NCBI RefSeq assembly: GCF_963259705.1
Contig: NC_081844.1
Span: forward strand, 14,927,715 to 14,991,714
Direction of reading: 5' to 3'
Length of the DNA: 64,000 nucleotides
DNA from: Myotis daubentonii
Lineage: Eukaryota > Chordata > Mammalia > Chiroptera > Vespertilionidae
The translations under genes were made by a program, and so were the position numbers. Below, piece by piece: positions 56,612-64,000 of the stretch. The notes under the pieces are model-generated. The model saw nothing but the letters and a program-made list of their open reading frames with translations, had not been told where the DNA came from and searched no databases. Every line of letters begins with the position of its first letter. Position 1 is the stretch's first letter.

Positions 56612-57355
56612 GCTGATTTTATTTTATTTTATTTTATTTTCCCCACCACCATTTATCCCCTCTATGCCCTCTTCTACCTCCCTCCTGCCCACCCCCCACC
56701 CCCCGGGACAATCACCACACTGTTGTCCATGTTAACGAGTTCTCTCTCATTTTTGCTCAGTTACTCCAGTCTCCATCCCCCCACCCCCACCCTGAGCTGT
56801 CTGCTTGCTCTCCATCTATGAGTCTGTCTCTATTTTCCTTGGTAGTTCAGTTTTTTCATTAAATTTGACATATGAGTGAAATCATATGGTACTTATCTTT
56901 CTTTGATGAGCTTATTTCACTTAGTATAATGTTCTCCAGGTCCATCCATGCTGTTGCAAAAGGTAAAATTTTCTTCCTTTTTACAAGAGTAGTATTCCAT
57001 TATGTAAGCGTACCACAGCTTTTTTTTTGTCTACTGATAGATGGACACTTGGGCTGCTTCCAAATGTTGGCTATTATAAACAACACTGCAATGAACATAG
57101 AGGTACATATATTCTTTTGAATTAATGTTTAAGATTTCTTTGGATAAAGTCTCAGAAGAGGAATTGCTGAGTCACAAGGCAGTTCCATTTTTAATTTTTT
57201 GAAGTGATTCCATACTGCTTTCCACAGTGGCTGCACCAATCTGCATTCCCACCAACAGTGCACAAGGGGTTCCCTTTTCTCCACATTCTCACCAACACTT
57301 TTTGTTTGTTGATTTATTGATGATAGCCATTATGACAGATGTGAGGTGAAATAAA
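56612..57355 (-). mobile_element. L1 3' segment, minus strand (main arm of a twin-primed insertion)
   Basis: It starts with a TTTTA-rich tail complement (56,618-56,640), then the reverse of the L1 3' UTR and ORF2 end. It reaches GATGATAGCCATTATGACAG and TGTGAGGTGAAAT. The adjoining plus-strand arm ends where this arm would continue, as expected for twin priming. Confidence 0.85.
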
Positions 57356-57409
57356 AAAAAGGTAAACCAGAAAAGGCAAACTTAGAAAGGTAAACTAAAA
57401 AAAAAAAAA

Positions 57410-58438
57410 AAAAATCCCATTTACAATTGCTTCAAAAAGGAATAAAATACCTAGGAATAAATTTAACCAAGAATGTAAAAGAACCTGTACTCAAAAAATT
57501 ATAAGACACTGAAGAAAGAAACTGAGGAAGATACAAATAAATGGAAGCATATTCTTCATGGATAGAAAGAATTAACATCACTAAAATGTCCATACTACTC
57601 GAAGAAACCTATAGATTCGACGCAATGCTTATCAGGATACCAATGGCGTATTTCACAGAACTAAAACAAATGTTTCAAAAATTTATATGGAACCACAAAA
57701 GACCCCGAATAGCAAAAGTGATCTTGAGAAAAAAGAACAAAATTGGAGGAATCACGCTACCTGGTATCAAATTATATTACAAAGACATAGTAATCAAAAC
57801 AGCATGGTACTGGCATAAAAACAGACATATAGTTCAATGGAGCAAAATAAAGAGCCCAGAAATAAATGCATGCCTTTATAGACAATATTTGACAAAGGAG
57901 GCAAAAACATACAATGGACTAGATAGTGCATTCAATAAATAGTGTGGGGAAAATTGGACAGACATATGCAAAAAAACCAAAACAATAAAACTAGACCACC
58001 TTCTTACATTGCTCACAAGAATAAACTCCAAATGGGTTAAAGGCGTAATGTTAGACTCAAAACTATAAAAATCCTAGAAGAAAACATAGGCAGTAAAATC
58101 TCAGATATTTCTTGTAGCAATGTTTTTCTGATATATCTCCTCAGGCAAGGAAAACAAAAGAAGAAAATAAATAAATGGGACTACATCAAGCTAAAGAGTT
58201 TTTGCACAGAAAAGGAACCACCAACAAAATGAAAAGACAATCCACTAAATGGGAGAATATATTTACCAATGATACATCTGATAAGGGCTTAATATCCATA
58301 ACTTATAAATAATTTACAGAACTTAACATCAAAAAAGCAAACAATCCAATTTTAAAAAGGTCAAAAGACCTGAATAGACATTTCTCCAAACAGGACATTC
58401 AGATGGCCAATAGACATATGAAAAGATGCTAAAAAAAG
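57410..58438 (+). mobile_element. L1 ORF2 segment, plus strand (inverted arm)
   Basis: It runs from CCCATTTACAATTGCTTCAA to CATATGAAAAGATGCT. An open frame of 133 codons (57541-57942) carries L1 ORF2 C-terminal text ([26 protein letters not shown]). It is a fragment of the reverse transcriptase's C-terminal side, not a gene. Confidence 0.88.
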
Positions 58439-58445
58439 AAAGAAA

Positions 58446-58522
<77 letters not shown>

Positions 58523-58524
58523 GA

Positions 58525-58612
<88 letters not shown>

Positions 58613-58648
58613 AGGAAGGAAGGAAGGAAGGAAGGAAGGAAGGAAGGA

Positions 58649-58732
<84 letters not shown>

Positions 58733-58785
58733 GAGAAAAAAAGAAAGAAAGAGAGAGAGAGAGAAAGAAAGAAAAGATGCTCAAC
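58423..58785. repeat. (GAAA)n microsatellite, about 330 bp, within L1 text
   Basis: GAAA units with a GGAA block (about 58,613-58,648) lie between two copies of AAAAGATGCT (about 58,422-58,431 and 58,773-58,782). Long open frames on both strands are repeat artefacts. Confidence 0.96.
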
Positions 58786-59009
58786 ATTGACTTTCTTAAT
58801 GGAGAGTATCTAAAAGAAGATGAAGCATAAACTTCAGGCTCTCTGTAGAGTAGGAGGATGTTCTTGCCTTCATTTCCTTCTTTTGTCATGTAAGTTAATC
58901 TTTAAGTCTGGGCTTCCTGATATACTTTGGTTCAATTCAGAAACAGGTATTCATATCTCAGTGACAATCAATTTGTCAAAACCTGGATTTAGGAGTCAAG
59001 GATCAGATT

Positions 59010-59105
59010 TTAGAATGGCATCAGTGTGAGCCTGAAGGAGTGAACAAGTTGCTTAACTTCTCTTGGTTTCAATATCATCCTTCAGAAAATGAGGATCAAT
59101 AATTT
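59010..59105 (+). repeat. MIR-like fragment
   Basis: AACAAGTTGCTTAACTTCTC followed by CCTTCAGAAAATGAGGATCA fits the MIR core. Confidence 0.55.
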
Positions 59106-59227
59106 CTACAATGTGTCCAATAAAATTAGATGCCTTATTTTCTAGAGAAAAAACTCCTATTCAATTACTACTCTTCTCTCATTGCTTAAAATTGTTTACC
59201 TGCTTTCTACTCATACTCACCTACTTT

Positions 59228-59260
59228 CACTTGATCTTAGCCAAAAGGCTGAGAAGTGAT
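59228..59260 (-). pseudogene. U2 snRNA 5'-end fragment (retropseudogene)
   Basis: The minus strand reads the first 33 bases of U2 snRNA (ATCACTTCTCAGCCTTTTGG...) with two changes, both at CpG sites of the functional RNA. Only the 5' end is present. TACTCATA occurs at 59208-59215 and 59262-59269, a possible target duplication. It is far too short to function as U2. Confidence 0.85.
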
Positions 59261-59269
59261 GTACTCATA

Positions 59270-62200
59270 ATTCAAAAAGCATGTCTGTAATAATTTAATG
59301 CCCAATTATATTCAGTTCAACAGGTATAATATATATAATACCTGTCCATCTATCACTTAGTTCTCTTGATTTCTCAATTCTTCAGACTAAAACCAAGAAT
59401 CAGATAAGACATTTTGAAACAAGGAGGAGAAGAGGAGCTCTGAGCAGTCTGTTCAAAGGTTGGAAAATTTCCTTAAAAGAAGAAACCTATAGGCTTACTT
59501 AGGGTTAATTTAGAAGGTATTTTATATCCAATCCAATAAGATTAATTAGTTGCTCTTAAACCCATACTAGATAATCATTAGCAAATTAAAAGGTACATTG
59601 ACAAACCAATTACAAGGGAGGAGAGAGAAAAACCATAAAACATGGGTACAGTAAAATACAAATAATTCTAGTGTAGAAAATAAAATGTCCTGTACACATA
59701 CTTTAATAGGTCCTGAGAGAACTACTATATTGGAGCTAAGTACAATCAGTAATGCTCACTAATACCACTATCTTAAGATTTAAGGGACAACCTCTCAGAT
59801 GTGCAGACAACTGGACGGATTCTCCAGAATGACTCCAGCTTTGATAGTTCTGGAAAGCTGATGTTTACTATAGTGTATTTTATTTAGCAGCTGTTTCATA
59901 TGTGTAAATGTTGTCTACTCAACTATACTTCTGTGAGGGGAAGGCCAGGTCATATATTTCTCTGTGCCTCCCCTGCAACCATCTCCCTCTGTATCATGAG
60001 ATTAATGTAGTTAATTAATCACGTGACTGTAGTTAGGTAAAGGACCCCAGTGCCTAGACAGAATCTGGCACAAAGCTGGTGCTCAGTTAACGCTGGTCTA
60101 GTGAATGATGCTAGTGTCCCATGCAGTTCAAAAAGCACTTGAATTATTGACTTAGGGTCCCTGTGTCTTCTTCAAAGTTTCATTACATGCTTGAACTACC
60201 ATGCTTTTTCTCCCCAAAAGTTACGAATCCTCCTCCCTATACAATTAAATTAACCTCTGAAATCCTAGAAATGTCCACAGATTTCCAAAAGGCCTGATGG
60301 CTCATCTTCAATCCCATGGAAAGTGAATTCCAAGCTCCCATAGTCTTCATCCCTGTGCTCTTCTCAGACGCTCTTCCTCCCCATGCTCAGAATTTATCAT
60401 ATTGACATGAATAGGTCACAGGTTGGGTTTAATTATTTATATTTTATTTTCTCTTTTCTCCTAGGTTCTCATCAAATGGTTGTCTTCGATTACATATATT
60501 TTGATGGCTTGGTGGAACATAATTTTGTAATGATTTTTTTACAGTTTCTTATAGGCAATAGAGTGCTTAAAAATACTGTAAGAAATATGAATTAGGGAAT
60601 TAAGGATTCAAGCACTTCCAAAGGAATATTTTCATTGGATGCTTTTCTATGACAAAGTATTTTAGGATGGAAAAAGGAGAGTATCAGTTTGTGACTGATT
60701 CTTCTGTAAAATTCTGGGACAAGTCAACAAGTCTGCTGTGTCCCTCTTCTATGGCTAATGTGCGGCTCTGGAGGTAGAGGGTGCCAAAACAATAGAAACC
60801 AAGAATATTTAATATATTAAGTTTGTCTTTGCATAACTATGGTAATAAAACATGTTCTTCACCTTGGAAATTAAAGAAAAAAGAAAAAAATGACCCATGT
60901 TCCCACCACCCTGACAAGACTATTGGTCTGGACTTTGGAAGCGCTGTTTGAGTGCAGAATCTCTGTAAAGAGCCCAGTCCCTGCCCAGGAGGAAATCCCG
61001 GTTCGAGGAGACAAAAGCCACGCAGTTGAAGTCGTTTCAAAGCTGGGTGAAACCATGTGTAACCAAGTGCTAAATGGAGCATTTACAAAGGGAAGATAAT
61101 AGAGCCTACAGAATCTTTGCCTCCAAAATGCTCCAAGATACTATGCCCCAAATTTGAGCAAACTCTCCAAAAAACAAAACCCTCTCTTTCAGTGACCTGC
61201 TAGTTGAATGACAAGCAGTGAGGAAATGTCCTGGCACCAGGGACACCCACAGACCAGGTGGGACATAAGGATTCTCAATCCATCAGCTGTGATGCAACCA
61301 AACCTTCAAACAAGTTGGGTTACACGACGTTGCAAAGCTGTATTCTGATTACACCCCAGCTTAGAGATGGCTTGACACCTCTGTAGAGTCACAGCCAAAA
61401 CAAACTCGATGCTAGGCCTGGACATTTGCGCAGATACTAAAACACACACCAACCCTGAGCACGTTAAGTCCTCACCGTTCTCCCAGAACAAACGACAGCC
61501 TGAGAAAAGCAAGCGGCCATGCATATTTGTGCTGGGAAATTCTTTAAATGTGCACTTTATCTGTGCAAGTTATGTACCGAGTGCCCCCTTCAGGGCCAAG
61601 CTCTTCCACCTCGGTGCTGAGCCCGTTCTCTCTTTGTGAAGGGGTGTGGGGCTGCTTTTCCCGGGCGTAAGAATTTTCAATTAATTGGGATCTTTTCATT
61701 TATATCTGCAGTTTCTAGTTTTGAAAATCTAATTCCATGCAGCTTAAATTTTTTTTTCATCACTCAAATCAAGTCTAAAAAGTAATGTCAAGTTAATAAA
61801 TTTCCACCCTAATGTTGCTAATTCACTGGCCTAATATCTCTAGGATTCTTTCCAAGTCACAAAGATTATCACTTTCTCTGGAGTTCTAGAAATTTCTCTA
61901 AAAAGTGATTTCCTCTAAATACCTAAGATAGAACCGAATCATAGAATTTTCTAGCTGTACAGCCTTTGGAGATTACTCACTTACAGCTGAGATTTTGAGA
62001 GATTAAGAGATTGACAAATAACATAACTAATTAGTGGGAGAGTTCCTACACGCTTCCACCTTCATGGACACTCAGCTAACATTTGTTGAAGATCATGCCT
62101 ATGTCAGGGACTTGCATGTTCTTGAGGTTAGATTTACGAAGATGTACAAACTTCTCAGTGAGTTCACATTCAAGTAGGTGCCGATGAGTCCTAGTTAGAT

Positions 62201-62540
62201 CTTGGTAAAATATTTAACTCTTTTGTCGGTTAAGAAAAACCCCCAGACTTGCTACCCACACAACTCTCACTTAACCAAGTCTGTCTCAACCAAGTCAACT
62301 TCAGAGGTGGCCATAATGTGCTCCAGATATTAAGACCTAAAGGGTACCCTCCTTATCTCAATATGAACTATCCAGGTGGCTAAGCTGTGAGGCTGCGTAA
62401 GGAAGCAAAGTAGTTTCCACAGGAAAATGTTCACTAAATGAATTTCCACTTAAAAACGAGTGCCCTCCTCACTCCGGGCTGGTGTTTAGTTTCACAGCTG
62501 GTATCACCTCTTTGTTGGTCAGTCTTTCCCATTTCATTTT
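59270..62540. other. Mostly unique flanking DNA
   Basis: MIR/L2-like scraps lie at about 60,060-60,105 (CTGGCACAAAGCTGGTGCTC), 61,975-62,040 and 62,065-62,160. No exon, RNA or young transposon is recognised. Open frames up to 81 codons are unsupported. Confidence 0.4.
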
Positions 62541-62545
62541 AAACA

Positions 62546-62908
62546 TCAGCACAATTCGAACTGGTTGCAAATCAAGTTGAACATCTTACTGAAAGAATTG
62601 ATAAAGTCGGTCAAATTGATGTTGAAGAATTGCTCAATCACATCCAAACAGTTGTTAAATGAAAAGCTGCCGGAAATAAAAAGGCTGGTGGAAGAAAATG
62701 ACAAGGATGGTGGCATAAAAGTTCTTTCCAAAAAGAATGGTCTGAGTTTCTTTAAATTGAGAGAAGAACTTGAAAACAAATCAATGAAGTTCTTGAATAT
62801 TTGTCCAAAATGGATCCGTTTTGTAATGGTAGAATGAAATTCAAACAAAAAGTGGCGGTTACTGTATGATGCCAGCTTATATTTTTGCCAGAAAAAAAAA
62901 TCACACAC
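62546..62908. other. Unidentified region with overlapping open frames on both strands
   Basis: A 90-codon plus frame (62565-62837) and a 120-codon minus frame (62546-62908) overlap here. A third reading from about 62,556 gives a charged, helix-like stretch (ELVANQVEHLTERIDK) stopped by TGA. That looks more like worn coding sequence, perhaps a processed pseudogene or old transposase. I do not recognise it and call no gene. Confidence 0.3.
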
Positions 62909-63091
62909 TCTTAAAGAGAAGAAATATTTGTGTCATTCTCTGTTCCTTCTAAGAAACAGTTTTATTTTAAATATATATTCCATACACAGAATAAGATGAG
63001 CTTATTTTTAAGAGATTCAGTTTGATTCTTCAAGATATAGCCCCTATCACTTTTTAATTTGGGCTTTTGTTCCCATTTTCAAGCAGGATGT

Positions 63092-63340
63092 TTTGTTTTG
63101 TTTTGTTTTGTTTGTTTGTTATTAATTTTTATTGATTTCAGAGAGGAAGAGAGAGGGAGAGAGAGAGAAAAACATCAATGATGCAGGAGAATCATTGATT
63201 GGTTGTCTACTGCACTCCCCACACGGGGATCGAGCCCACAACCTGGGCATGTGCCCTGACCAGGAATTGAACTGTGACCTCCTGGTTCATAGGTTGACGC
63301 TCAACCACTGAGCCACACCAGCTGTGCTCAAGCAAGTTTT
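63092..63340 (-). repeat. Ves-type SINE, minus strand, with (TTTTG)n tail
   Basis: A (TTTTG)n/(TTTG)n run (63,091-63,119) is the reversed tail, followed by the reverse Ves body to GCTCAACCACTGAGCCACAC. TCAAGCA occurs on both sides (about 63,079 and 63,328), suggesting a short target duplication. Confidence 0.9.
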
Positions 63341-63884
63341 GTAACCATGATTTTCAATAATGAAGATGACCTGTAATTGTAGGAATGAAGGATTGGGGCC
63401 CAGAAAATGCAGCAATTTTCTAAGGTCACACACTTCATCCTGGCAGAACTAAACCGCCACATTCTCCCATCACCAGAATGGCTAATCTCTATGCAAAGAG
63501 GGAAGGAATTTGCCTTGCACTCAACATGGCTTTTCAGTCAAGGTAAGAATTTGATGGCAGGAGAAGAAGTAAAAGACACTGAGGAAAGATCTTATGGAAG
63601 ATCAAATAAAATTTGTTTTCCCTTCACTTTAGCTAAAGAAATGACATGTCTAAAATTGATTGTAATCCTAAACGTACATTCCAGGGGGAAGACGTGCCCA
63701 TTTTAAAGTGTGTTCTGGTGCAATTAAGAGACACACTTAAGATGGGGATTAATCTTGATTATTCTGTTTGGGGTTCTTTTTTAAAGAGAGAGTACACAGA
63801 GGAAACCGTACTCCCAGGCACCCCTGCTGCCGTGCTGCTTCCAGCACGTGACAAAATAAGGCAAAAAGGGGTTCCAAGGTGCTG

Positions 63885-64000
63885 TGAACTGAATGTTTGT
63901 GTCCAGAGCCCCCCCCACCACCACCTCCCCCAAGTTCATATGTTGGAGCTCTAACCGCCAGTGTGATGGTATTTGGAGGTGGTGTCTTCAGGAAGTGATT
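63885..64000 (+). repeat. MaLR (MLT1-like) LTR start, cut by the window edge
   Basis: GAACTGAATGTTTGTGTCCAG ... CCCAAGTTCATATGTTGGAG ... GTGTGATGGTATTTGGAGGTG matches the 5' part of MLT1-type LTRs. It continues past 64000. Confidence 0.75.

Noticed and set aside
57541..57942. 133-codon open frame as a host gene
   Set aside because: It is a fragment of L1 ORF2 in a twin-primed insertion, with stops before and after.
38440..64000. Exons of SLC25A37, the usual neighbour downstream
   Set aside because: No mitochondrial-carrier motif (PxDxxKxR-like) or spliced pattern was seen; the gene probably lies beyond the window.

Overview
The window is mammalian nuclear DNA, almost certainly from a vesper bat (Vespertilionidae). 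Three signals point there. There are at least nine Helitron copies with TC 5' ends, a short hairpin and CTAG 3' ends, and mass Helitron amplification among mammals is known from vesper bats. There are about 20 tRNA-derived SINEs of the bat Ves type. There are also short hAT DNA transposons with 8-bp target duplications. The species cannot be fixed from the sequence.

Only one protein-coding gene is supported: NKX3-1, on the + strand. Exon 1 coding sequence is 9112-9388, the intron is 9389-10448, and exon 2 coding sequence is 10449-10867. It encodes a 231-residue NK-class homeodomain protein. A CpG-rich promoter with CCAAT and TATA-like boxes lies just upstream. A probable 2.5-kb 3' UTR ends near 13.3-13.4 kb. 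In human the neighbours are NKX2-6 (upstream of NKX3-1) and SLC25A37 (downstream). Neither is visible here, so the rest is flanking DNA that may hold NKX3-1 regulatory elements but shows no other gene.

Layout. 1-8.2 kb: upstream flank with Ves SINEs, two Helitrons and an old L1. 8.2-14.6 kb: NKX3-1, free of young transposons. 14.6-22.5 kb: a hAT element, mostly unique DNA, a Helitron-SINE chimera and a large GAAA/GGAA microsatellite. 22.5-34.2 kb: a dense nest in which old L1s are interrupted by SINEs, a tandem run of four Helitrons, a solo LTR, a Helitron carrying a hAT, and two Helitrons on the minus strand. 34.2-55 kb: mostly unique flank with SINEs, L1 3' ends, a second copy of the 14.6-kb hAT family and a MaLR-type LTR. 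55-59 kb: L1 fragments including an inverted (twin-primed) insertion and a long AAAG microsatellite. 59-64 kb: mostly unique, with a U2 snRNA fragment, a Ves SINE and the start of a MaLR LTR at the edge.

I found no new biological system. The observations most worth following are a 54-bp tail-less SINE-head insertion with a perfect target duplication, Helitrons carrying a shared promoter-like 5' module, Helitrons with 3' ends facing outward on both sides, and an IRF/PRDM1-like motif at the predicted NKX3-1 start site.
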